This document shows, piece by piece, positions 44,805 through 55,221 of a stretch of 64,000 bases of DNA. Under the pieces are notes generated by a model. The model was not told the origin of the DNA and made no database searches. It saw nothing but the letters and a program-made list of their open reading frames with translations. Source of the DNA: Cervus elaphus (lineage: Eukaryota; Chordata; Mammalia; Artiodactyla; Cervidae). Each line of letters opens with the position of its first letter. Positions within the stretch are counted from its first letter, which is position 1. The position numbers and the translations under genes are program-made. The DNA is taken from contig NC_057847.1 of NCBI RefSeq assembly GCF_910594005.1, positions 54,629,501-54,693,500 of the forward strand, given 5' to 3'.

Positions 44805-44925
44805 TTAACCTCTCTGAGGATCTGCTTCTTCACAATAGGGACAATGTATTGCTTACCTCCATAATGAAGTTATTGAGAAAATCAAATAAGATGAACTAAC
44901 ACACAACATACAAACTGTTTCAGTC
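44805..44925 (+). mobile_element. MIR SINE, right part
   Basis: 'ttaacctctctgaggatctg', 'cttcttcacaatagggacaa', 'tgaagttattgagaaaatca' and 'agatgaactaacac' continue the MIR from the point where it was interrupted at 44403. Confidence 0.8.
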
Positions 44926-45759
44926 AGAATTATGCACTGGTTCCCTTTGTCTACTATTCAATTCCAGAATTATAACTCAAACAATTTCATAAGTTCCATT
45001 TGGCCCTGGTATATAATTAGTACAACTCCAGGAGATGTTGTTTAACTAAAAGTTTTATCAAAAACCAAGTGGTTTGTGGAAGATGGTGAAAGCTCTCTGT
45101 CTGTAATGGGAATTGTATGTAAACTACCACCACTGTGGGCCCTGATCTCTCTCTTCCATTTTTCTTACTTAGGGCCTGATTCTACTGTTACGTGCTTTTC
45201 TGGTTTGGAGCTTCATGAGTGGGTTCCACAGTCCTACCCCATAGTCTGCCCAAGATGTCCAATATTTGCTTAAATGTTTTTGTTGCTAAACTTAGATTTT
45301 GTTAGTGCACTTACTGAAACTACAGACTTTACGTGCCAAGATTTTAAACATCTATTTTAATAGGAAGTTTTTGCTTCCTTCCAAGAGTCTCTGCACATTT
45401 AAGTTCTGACTGTGTTTGCTGCCCACCTACTCTGAGAGTTGGGTCGTGTTCTTTTGATTGACTTTCTCCTTTCCATGAGAATTAAAATTCCATCCAGGTA
45501 CAAAGTGGGATTTTAAAGCTCTTCTGATGGAAGAATTTCTTTTGTTAGTATTTAAAACTTAAAACTGAGCCACTGCCCCACCTCCTACCCTATAATGCCA
45601 GATTCTTTTGTAAGTAGCATCTTGAATTGGACTGTTGCAATCTCCACAGTTTAGTTATGAACCCTACGCAAATGCAAATCTAAATCAGAATTATCATGTT
45701 ATGTCAGTGATAGATTTAACTCTCAGTCATTATAGAATTAACTGAGTATGTGTGAATTC
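44926..45759. other. Single-copy DNA
   Basis: No gene or repeat recognised. Confidence 0.45.
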
Positions 45760-45965
45760 ATTCAGTCATATAGTTATTCATTTATTCATTCAACGTGACA
45801 TTTCTTGAATACCTACTATGTCCCAGGTACTAGGCACTGGGCAATATATTAGTAAACAGTCATTTGTGTTTCTGATGTCATTTTGTTTATATTCAAGGAG
45901 TAGGAAGCAGATGGTAAACATTAAACGCAGGATAAGTTTAGATTATAAAAGGTATGACATGGTAG
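45760..45965 (+). repeat. Ancient LINE-type mammalian repeat
   Basis: 'cattcaacgtgacatttctt', 'gaatacctactatgtcccag', 'gtactaggcactgggcaata', 'agtaaacagtcatttgtgtt'. Clear match in order to the old repeat with 'ctactatgtgccaggcactg'. Non-coding. Confidence 0.65.
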
Positions 45966-47789
45966 AGAGACTGAACACAGAGTTGGAGGCTATTTTGGAA
46001 AGCATAGTTAGAAAACACCTCTTTGATATAAATGATGTATTCAGCTTTAACCTGATTGGTGAGAAAACTATTTCTTCTTATTAGTTACTGCAGGCATTAT
46101 ACCTATGGTTAGGAGTTTTTTAAGGGCCCATGAAAATATTTTGGATCTGAAGAATGTTATTTTCATTAATCTATGAAAAGTTTATTATAAAACTGAAATC
46201 AAAATTATTTATGTAAAGACAGACAAAATAGTTTAACTAATCAACTGTAATTCAATTGTGCTTGTTTTCTATAAATTCCATTTCATGTGAGTATGTTTTG
46301 ATATATTTGATCTGATGTGCTTAGAACCCACACAGATCTCCTTGGCTGAGAAAGAGTTTACTGTGTAAGGATCCTGGGGAGGAATATCACAGGTGGTGAA
46401 TGTATTGAAACAAGAGTGTATCTGATGTGACTGAGGAATAGAAAGGAAGATGTGGCTAGAAAATAGTGAGTGAGGAGAATAATAGGAGATGAAATTGAAA
46501 ATATATAGTTTCCAGATTGTGAAAGTTTTGTGCAGAGTAAAGAAAGTAGAGAATGATGCTTCTCAACACACTCTCTTTTTTTTTTCTGTTTCAGGGTTGT
46601 GGGTGTTAACATGTGTGTGTGAGCACTTCTTTCTTTTTGCACATGTGTTTGTCTTTGAGAAGCTGAAGGATATTAGATGTTTTCTTATATACTCTGGATA
46701 TTCTTCTACATAGACTATTGCCTTAATGCCTTCACTCATATTCTTAGACCAAAACATTCCACAATATTTCCATGTATTTACCATTCACGAACTGAACAAG
46801 AGCACCCCATAGACTAATTGACTTTATGATGATAGATTCTTGACTTTCAGGCTGAGCCCCAATTATATATGTCTTGTTTTGCTTTATCACACGTCACCAT
46901 GGCTGGTTCCCAGATGAGGGAGAATTTCAGAGTCATGGGGAACTCATAGGGAATGTGGACAGTCATCGAACGGAGGAGCCAGTCACCTCTTCTTGCCTTG
47001 TCACGGGACCAATTTTTGACGCTAGAGCTCAGGCTCTGTGTGGCTGCTCTAAATGCTGTGTCAGTCACACTTATTTTATGATGATATCCAGTTACCACTG
47101 AATAAGAAAAATATACTAAAATAATCGCTTCATCAGGTATGGCTCAGAACTTTCTTTTGTACCATTTGGGGGAGGGGGCTGGGGCAGTTTAGTGCTTTCC
47201 CTGCCAAGTCACAGAACATCTCTGCTGCTTTCTTTTTCTCTTCAATTGTCATTGAAAATAACTAGTCATAATGCCTTTGTAAGCCCTGCCTGGCCTCAGC
47301 TCTGCGTAAATCATGCTCCCAGACAAGGGCCCTTGGTTTAGAGGCCCCATTGTGGGAGTGATTTAGGTAGAGGCGGGATCATGAATAAAGAACACTCACC
47401 CTCTTCTTCAGAGGCAGGGCGAGAGTGCCGGGGAGATCCCTTCACAAACATCTCTTTTTCAGCACCAGTATTTGGCTAAGAGCTTTAATTTCATTAAACA
47501 AATGGGGGCTGGGTTTTTCCATGCATCTCAGCCTCCTTTTAATGTGTAAATTACATAGGATTTGCCACTCATTACGATGGTGATATGATTATTGGCCTCA
47601 AACAGACCACACTGCAGCAGCCCCCAGTGATAGGTCAGCTACGAAGGGGCAAGTGTGGGAAAAATTGGACAGCACATGTTTTCTGATCACCAGTTCTCCA
47701 GAGAATTAAATTCACAAATGTGAGTCTCCACTTGGTTTATGCAGAGTGCTTCGACAGAGTTGACTTCTGGGTGGATGTGACATCACAGT
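45966..47789. other. Single-copy tract
   Basis: A T run and TG-rich patch at 46573-46622. The stretch at 47400-47660 is balanced in composition and may be regulatory, but nothing specific can be shown. No gene recognised. Confidence 0.45.
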
Positions 47790-47797
47790 AGGGAACA

Positions 47798-48023
47798 GTG
47801 TGTGTGTGTGTGTGTATGTATTAGTCAGTCGTGTCTGACTCTTTTGTGATCCTATGGACTGTATGAAACTGGCCAGGCTCCTTTGTCCATGGGATTCTCC
47901 AGGCAAGAATACTGGAGTGGGTTGGCATTCCTTTCTCTAGGGAATCTTCCCAACCCAGGGATCAAACCCTGGTCTCCCACATTGGCAGGCAGATTCTTTA
48001 CCATCTGAACAACCAGGGATGTC
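47798..48023 (-). mobile_element. Bov-tA SINE, antisense, with (TG)9-type tail
   Basis: A TG microsatellite at 47798-47815 marks the 3' tail; then 'agtcagtcgtgtctgactct', 'gattctccaggcaagaatac', head 'ctttaccatctgaacaacca'. Exact 8-bp duplications agggaaca at 47790-47797 and 48024-48031. Confidence 0.94.
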
Positions 48024-48094
48024 AGGGAACAATGCAGTTATAGGGTAAGAGCTGCCTTGGGGGCCAGAAGCAGTGGCCTAGGCAAAGCTTTTGG

Positions 48095-48235
48095 GATTTG
48101 GAGGCTGAAGTCACAGGCTTGGCTGTTTGACTGAAGACAAGTCACCCAGCTCCTCTGAATCTGTTTCCCTATTCATAAAATGGGTATCATAATATCCCTG
48201 AAGTACCTGCAGGTTATTCAGGAGCATCAGTTTTT
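48095..48235 (+). mobile_element. MIR SINE
   Basis: 'aagtcacaggcttggctgtt', 'tgactgaagacaagtcaccc', 'agctcctctgaatctgtttc' and 'cctattcataaaatgggtat' match the MIR core in order. The 'cataaaatggg' motif is characteristic. Confidence 0.78.
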
Positions 48236-48294
48236 TGAAGCTGTGCTACATGGGACTCTGCTGGGGACTATCACTCTGGTAGCCTCATTTATTC

Positions 48295-48532
48295 TTTTTT
48301 TAATTTTTTTTTTGTTTATTTTATTTTTTTGGCTGTGTCGGGTCTTAGTTGTGGCACTTGGGTCTTCATTGCAGCATGTAAGATCTTTCGTTGAGGCTCT
48401 TGGTCTTCTCTGTAGTTGCCATGCTCGGGCTTATTTGTTTCTTGGAATGTGGGATCTTAGTTCCCTGACCAGGGATTGAACCTGTGTCCCCTGCACTGGA
48501 AGGCAGACTCTGGACTGCCAGGGAAATCCCTC
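48295..48532 (-). mobile_element. CHR-type SINE, antisense
   Basis: Oligo-T at left, 'ttggctgtgtcgggtcttag', 'gtgggatcttagttccctga', and the head 'ccagggattgaacctgtgtc ... ctggactgccagggaaatcc' at right. An older cetartiodactyl tRNA-derived SINE. Confidence 0.88.
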
Positions 48533-51500
48533 ACTCATTCTTTAAAGTAACCCTCGGAGGTGCTTCTGGCTAAGCACTTTAAGAAAAGTTAAATCAGTCA
48601 TTACAGCTTCTCCTCCTAAACGTTTCTGAAGGCATGACATTTTGTGAGAAACTTTACCGCTTGCAAAATGCTGCAGAGTATGTCTGTTTCTCTTGACCTC
48701 TTCGTAGAAACCTGCAGTGCACGTTAGCACACTTAAGGCCCTGAAAAGCTCCTTATTAAAATGGTTTTTGTTTATTTTGTTTTTCAATCCAGAATTTCCG
48801 ATGAGACCACCTTGCCTCCTCTCCCACCCTAACAAGGGTGTCAACTCAACTGCCCAGGACCTAAGTCTTGCATAGAGGCAGTGGTACCAGGTCTGGTCAC
48901 TGACTTGAGGATGAAGAGGTGATAGAAAATCCATGGGTCCCTTAGGAAGAATACTCTCTACTTGGAAGGAGCCAGCAGAAAAAGACACTCATAGAGCAAG
49001 TACTCCATGAGTTCATAATCACAAGGGAAACTCATCCTGGCAGAACTACAGTTCTATTTGGGCAGAAGGAATTCATTGTCCTCTCCCTACCAAATGAAAA
49101 TTCGTTCTACTTTTTCCTATTCATTTATTCACTTGGTAATTTCTTTATAAAGCCCAACATATCCCCCATCTGTGATCTATATCACATTAGAAATTTATAC
49201 CTTCAGCCACACAGCATAGTTGTTTTGGTAGATTTCCCACTAATCCAGACTTAAGCATCACTATTTCACTAACGGCTTCTAACACCGCCATTGTTTCAGA
49301 GTTCATTCCTTAGAACACCGGGTCAGAAAGAAGACTGTAAATGTCTCTGATTTCATTGGAAATTCTGGGTTAATAAGTACATGAAAATGGTTTCTTTTAA
49401 TACAAGATGTCTCAGTGCTTTGAGTGTGTGTGATGATTCTGATGAGGGCAGGGTGAGTGGTGATAGCCTGTGACATCTTCCAAGCTGTATATTTAGCCAA
49501 AGAACTCTGTGTCAGGGGAGCAAGTTTTGGTAGCAACGGCAACCTCTGAGAGTTCTTATAAGAAGCAAATCAGATATGCTGGAAATATCACCTCCTACAG
49601 TACACCCGTGGTAGAGATTCAGTAGATGATGTTCTCTGACATCTATGGGAACTGAGCAGGCTTAACCTCTTTACCTACCTTTATGTCTGCTTTGTTTTCT
49701 AATCTAGCTGTGAACTGGATTGCTTCCTCAGTCCTGGTTCCCTTCATCATTCCCCTCTGGGAATAGGGACCAGCTTATCTCTTACCCAGTCCTTCCCCTT
49801 TCCCCAGATCCTGCCAGTGGACAGGAGCTGGACTGTATCTATTACTTTGTCCATTGACCTCTTTGAATAACAGTTCAGGTCCTGCTAGATGCTGAGAATG
49901 ACTTTCCCCCAGAAAACACATCGGCCCAGCTCACATTTGGATCAGAAATTTCAGAGCGTCATGCCGGCTTGGACTGGTCTTGGGTACTCTCTCCATAGGC
50001 AGCACAGAATGGTCAGCTACTATCTCTCCAGTTTTGGTTCACTCCATCCATCCATGGAGAGCTTCCAATTTGCCACATGGCCAGGTTTTTCTGGACTTGG
50101 ATTATCTTAGAAATGCTCTAGAGTGATTTACCTGCTTTAATGCAGTGGCAAGTAGCAGCACTCAGATAAGGCTCTGCTCTCTAGACTACTGAGTGATTCT
50201 CTTTCCTCTCTGCTAGCATAGTTGATTCTTTCCTACTTAATTCTCTGTTTGTTTACTAGAAACATAAGGTGACTCATGTGCAGAAAAGTTTTGCCAAAAC
50301 TTTCACCTTTTTATGCATACTAAGATAACTAAAGTGCCATTTTCACTACCTTTCCATATCAGGGAGAATAAATCCTATAAAACTCACTCTTTTGAGTGAT
50401 TCATGTCTGAAATCATGGTTGCTTCCATAAGATTCAGGCTGAAGCCATTCACAGGTGAGCTCTGAATACCAGACTTACTCCCAGTGGAACATAGCTTTTG
50501 ACCAAGAGTTTTCCTAAAGAAACAGACTCCACTGCCTCCAATACCTCTAGCAATGATCCCAAGGAATATTTAAGTGTGAAGCCACTTATATGACACTTGG
50601 CATTAAGGGCTGGATGCTGAAAGTGTGTTATCTATGATTTGTTGTAGGCTCCTCCTCATGGTGTGGTTTCTTATAGACCTCACCTTCACTGGCCTGATTG
50701 ACCATGATCCTGCACACAGAGGCCAATAGTGGTCTCTGGGATCTCTGAACCTTGTCTGGGTGAAGTTGGCATCACACCCTACCAGCAGAAGTAAAGGATA
50801 AAAACCTCAGTAGCTGCCTTTGTTATGCTGAGACCAGTTCAAGAAAAAGGATATCAGAGGAACAAACCTGGGGTTGGCAATAAAATCACTAGGGGTTGCT
50901 GAGCATGGTTAACACATGGAACATCAAGGAGAGTGACCCACTGAATCTCAAATAGCTCAAGTTCTAGAATCTGAAGAAGTGGGGTAGGTGGATAAAAGGA
51001 TTAAGGGATTGTGATTTGGGCAGTTCTTTATATAATCTAGCCAGGAGATCTTCAAACTTCATTTCTGTATCCAAACTCTAAACAATTAGGCTTATTTCAT
51101 GTAGAAAAATGATGGTGCTCATAACTGGAGGGACAGAGAAAGGATCCCTTCCTCATCCCAATAAAATATAAATTTTGATAATTTATTCATATTCTCTTAA
51201 AATATTTGTGACTAAGGATGTGGTTAAAAGCCATGGAACAAAACACAGCTAAATGACCACCTCAGGAGTAAGCTTATGTCTTTTGTCTTAACTTGTATAG
51301 AATCACACTAAGTGAACAATTGAGTTTTTCCTGTCTGCATTCTGAAAATTGAAGTGATTGTCCATTGTCAAGCAAGGGCTTCATTCTTTGCCCTAAACTA
51401 CTGATGAATTTTATAAACCCTTCAGCAAAATCTTTGAGGGCAATTATATAATGCAAAATATTTTTATTTCATTATCTTCCTCGAGATCAATGAGTTTAAC

Positions 51501-51604
51501 TTTCAATCTTACTACCTTTTGAACTGCTGCAGATGGTGTAGGTGGCAAATATTACACATTTGGTAAGAAAACATCATGGATATAAATACCCTTGTCTTTT
51601 TCCC
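48533..51604. other. Single-copy tract, no gene recognised
   Basis: No young repeat. A 148-codon minus-strand frame at 48542-48988 has no domain or gene context. 49630-50110 and 50400-50950 have moderate GC content and could be decayed LTRs, but no diagnostic ends were found. Confidence 0.45.
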
Positions 51605-51722
51605 TCAGATCAGTGGAGAGCTTTAAGAACAGGATAAATACCCATCTGCCTGGAAAATTTCCTGGAGGCAGAGTGATGGACTAGATGTCTTAGATTCCTT
51701 CCAACCTTCTGATTCAGAGTTC
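51605..51722 (+). mobile_element. CR1/L3 LINE 3' end fossil
   Basis: 'cagtggagagctttaagaac', 'aggataaatacccatctgcc' and 'gagtgatggactagatgtct', 'tagattccttccaacc', 'ttctgattc' follow the conserved 3' end of the CR1/L3 clade ('ggttggactagatgatc...ccttccaaccc..tgattct'). Very old, shared with all mammals. Confidence 0.7.
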
Positions 51723-53200
51723 CTCACTGTTGCCAAAAGAGTTAGTTCTGGTGGGATACATCCAGGACTGCAGACCCTTCTGCCTGTGTGCATAAGGCCT
51801 GGAGATTTTTCATTGAGATTAGCTAAGAACAAGATTTCCTTTTGATCTCTACAGAAATATTGCTGCTTCTGAAATGCAATCTGCTCTATGGACTTCATTT
51901 GAAGGTGTGGGGCTCTAGTGAATGATGAATGGATGAAAGTGAATAGATCTTGTTGGAGATGAGGATCACCCCTTCAGGGGCTCCAGTGTCTTTGTAACTT
52001 ATGTGTATGTAAGGGGCTTGGCACAGAGCCTAATACCTAAGCTCACCTACCAGGTGATAAACTATTGGGGTCATTACGGCAGACAATTTAAAACAGTTAA
52101 TGGTACTCTCATCTGCAATATGGTCTTACAGTGGAAGCTGGGAGTCTCAGTCATGGGCTAAAATGTTCTCATTTACAATCCTAATGAGCAAAGAGACAGC
52201 AGTATGCTTTCATGTTGATGTATACATGTACGTGCGTGTTTATTTTTGTTTTTATTTAATTTTCAAAGCAAGCCATACTCTCCTTAAAACATTTTTAAGA
52301 AAGCAGAAATGTATGAAGACTAAAACAAAAATAATCCTAAATTCCCCAAACCAGAAATAATCACTGTTGACAGTACAGCATACGGTAGACACGCAACACT
52401 TGTGAGTGGACATACTGAGCACTTGAAAAATTGATGTATGAACCCATTCCACCATCCCATATAAGTTGTCTCTGAAAAATAGAATAAATTATAATGGAAA
52501 ATGTAAGAGTCCGTTTCAGCGCACTTGAATTTTTCACTTGATTAGTTTTCTCACTCTCTGGCATACAAGCTGAAAAAGTTTTACGAGTTACTTGATGTTA
52601 CTTCCTGGGTAGGGAAATGAAGAACCCACTTATCAAGCCCCCAACTTCCACCAGCACCATCGCTCCATTACTGTTCTAGACTTCTGTTCTTGGCACTTCC
52701 ATTATCAGCAGTAGTGGCTGGTGTCTATCCAAACCCATCACCCTTTCTTTTCGAGAATTTTTGAAAAAGAAATAGTGTTTTCTTTTAAATAATTTAAATC
52801 ACTTTGCAGAGTGTTACTTGATTTGTAACAATAAAATCATCTTGAGAAGTGGCTGCTGGTTGGTTGCCCAATTACATTTGTACTATATGTAAATTGATTC
52901 CTCCACAACGGGGCTGTACACTTAATATTTCAAATTCATATATCTGCAGTGCAACTAATTTATATGTTTCATGGACTTTGAGTTGCTCATGATTAGAAAA
53001 CTTGCAAATGCATATGTTAGAATTTTACTATTTTTCTCTCAATTACTTTTTCTAAGTCTGTATGTGTGTGTTGGTGTGCCTGTGTATGTGTTGTATTTAT
53101 AGCTCCTACATGTTAGATATTTTTACTTAAAAACTCTCAGTGGAATATTTTTCCAGTTTGTTGCTAATGTCAATTATTTTATTTTTGATTAATTGATTTA
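51723..53200. other. Single-copy tract
   Basis: 52265-52400 may be an old L1 3'-UTR fragment in + orientation ('cagaaataatcactgttgac'); this is tentative. TG-rich patch at 53055-53095. No gene recognised. Confidence 0.4.
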
Positions 53201-53204
53201 TTAT

Positions 53205-53345
53205 ATGTTGTCTCACCCACCAAAAAGAGACATATTGCAAGAACAGGAAACTTTTTTTTATGTTGTACATTGCTATATCCTCAGCATCTGGAATAAATGT
53301 TAGCACATAATAGGTGCTCAATAAATATTAGATTATTGAATAAAT
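53205..53345 (+). mobile_element. L2/MIR-like 3' end
   Basis: 'attgctatatcctcagcatc', 'tggaataaatgttagcacat', 'aataggtgctcaataaatat' and 'tagattattgaataaat' follow the well-known end 'cagtgcctggcacatagtaggtgctcaataaat'. L2 or MIR class; diverged. Confidence 0.7.
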
Positions 53346-53394
53346 CATTGACTAAAGTATTCACTGGATGTACAATTATTGACTATTTAATTTT

Positions 53395-53640
53395 TCCTTA
53401 TAAAGATGTAACCAAAGTTTATTAAAATTTCCTTTGTTGTTGAAATCAGTATTATATAATATTTTTTTTATCACAACCAATGCTCAGGAACAAAAATTGG
53501 CAACTACTTTTGATTTTTCTTCAAGAATAGATTCTAGCCGTGGAATGATTAGGTCAAATCATAATTGTGTTAAGTTCTTACAGTTTAATATATTTTGCTT
53601 ATTTTCCCCTCAGAACACTAATATAAATTTTACAGTCTCA
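53395..53640 (-). mobile_element. Ancient L1 3' fragment, antisense
   Basis: 'aagaatagattctagccgtg' and 'gaatgattaggtcaaatcat' correspond to the antisense L1 3'-UTR pattern 'ggatagattcctagaagtggaattactgggtcaaa'. Non-coding. Confidence 0.5.
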
Positions 53641-53754
53641 CAATGAATGAAAAATGTACAAAAATGTACATCTTATCATTTCTTTGCTTTATGGAGTAAT
53701 TTTTGAACTTTCTCAATTCTAAAATTCAAAGAAATTCCATTTGTATCATGGATA

Positions 53755-53983
53755 TTAGATTAGTCAAGTTATCTCTAGGTGCTGTAACAAAAACTTCCAA
53801 ATCTCAGTGCAATGAAAGTTTTTCTCTAGTTCATGGTATAGTCTGACCCAGCTTGAGTGACTCTTCTGGGCAACTAGTCTCCAAGCAGGGAACTAGGGAC
53901 TCAGGGATTCAAACTCCTTTAATCTACCATCACCTAGTATTTCACTTCAAGATGGGTAAGAGTGTGTGTGTGTGTGTGTGTGT

Positions 53984-54027
<44 letters not shown>

Positions 54028-54235
54028 TCAAGTAGGATGTTTTACGGCCTGGCTAGAAGAGGAGTATAAAATTCTGCCTACATCCCATTGGCCATAACCC
54101 AGTCATGTGTTCCCCCTTCGGTGCAAGAGGGGCTGGGAATCAGAGTCTTCCTGGAAATCTGGTCAACAACAGCATGGTATCTTGAAACAGATTCTAAAAG
54201 TATCTTCTTTCACTTGTTAGATTGCTGAAGAGTGT
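53755..54235 (-). repeat. Old unnamed mammalian repeat with microsatellite inside
   Basis: 'ggtgctgtaacaaaaacttc', 'ttctctagttcatggta', 'cattggccataacccagtca', 'ggggctgggaatcagagtct' recall a common old mammalian interspersed repeat (LTR or DNA type). Family and orientation are uncertain. The TG/AG microsatellite at 53961-54027 lies within. Confidence 0.4.
53961..54027. repeat. Compound (TG)n(AG)n microsatellite
   Basis: About 11 TG units followed by about 20 AG units with two single-A interruptions ('gagagaaagag'). Expected to vary in length between individuals. Confidence 0.97.
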
Positions 54236-55010
54236 AGGATGTCTGTTAGTAGATCTGATGGCCCAATTTTGATCAAATGTCCACACACTCCATTTCCTGT
54301 GCCAGTGACCAATCCTTGGTCAGCAGTATTTGCAAAACAAAGACAAACAAATAGAAGGAGCACCAGTCTTGTCAGGAACATGGTTGCTTGTCCTGCAACT
54401 GAGGAGCAATGCTTTTCAATTCACCCACCTTTTGGTGAAGGTGTTTTGCTTTTGGTATCCTGGGATGATTCCAACGTGGATAATTGCATTCTGTTGATCT
54501 AAAATTCCCTTGCAGTTTCCTTCGGATGAGCTAGCCTTCATTTTCCCCTCTACACATCGTAGCATAATGTTACTGGCAACCAGTGATCAGTGATTGCTCC
54601 ATTCCACAAAGAAGCTGGTTACATTTCACCACCAGGAAAGTGATCCCTGGGTAAATAAACAGAATCCACAGGTTTCTTTTGTCCCTTAAGTGTAGAAAAC
54701 ATACATTTAATGGATTAGTAAAATTAGTGACTTGACCAAGAATAGGTGTATGTCTTGATTCAGAAAACAACAATACATTTTCTGTTGTCAAATATGAGAT
54801 ATTATAATATCTTGAATAATATCTATGAGCTCTCAACTATGGTAATCCTTAGAAATATGTTTGCCTGTATCCAAAATTATATACTCTTTCTCTCATAGAT
54901 TTCAACGAGTAGCATCAACATTTAGAGAACTACTCTTTCTTTTTTTCTCTCCCAGGATTATTCATTTTACTAAGCAGTCTACATCATCTCTAGCTAAATG
55001 TTGATGCATG
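54236..55010. other. Single-copy DNA
   Basis: No gene or repeat recognised; the 87- and 88-codon frames here lack domains. Confidence 0.45.
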
Positions 55011-55023
55011 TTAAAATAGTAAG

Positions 55024-55208
55024 TGAAAGTCATTCAGTCATGTCCAACTCTTTGCAAACCCATGGAATAGTCCATGGAGTTCACCAGGCCAGAATACTGG
55101 AATGGATAGCTGTTCCCTTCTCCAGGGGATCCTCTCAACTCAGGGATTGAACCCGGGTCTCCCGCATTGCAGGTGGATTCTTTACCAGCTGAACCAGCAG
55201 GGAAGCCC
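55024..55208 (-). mobile_element. Bov-tA SINE, antisense
   Basis: 'gaaagtcattcagtcatgtc' at the tail, body with a short deletion ('aatagtccatggagttcacc'), intact B box in reverse ('gattgaacccgggtctcccg'), head 'accagctgaaccagcaggga'. Duplications ttaaaatagtaag (55011-55023) and ttaaaaaagtaag (55209-55221) differ by one base. Confidence 0.94.
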
Positions 55209-55221
55209 TTAAAAAAGTAAG

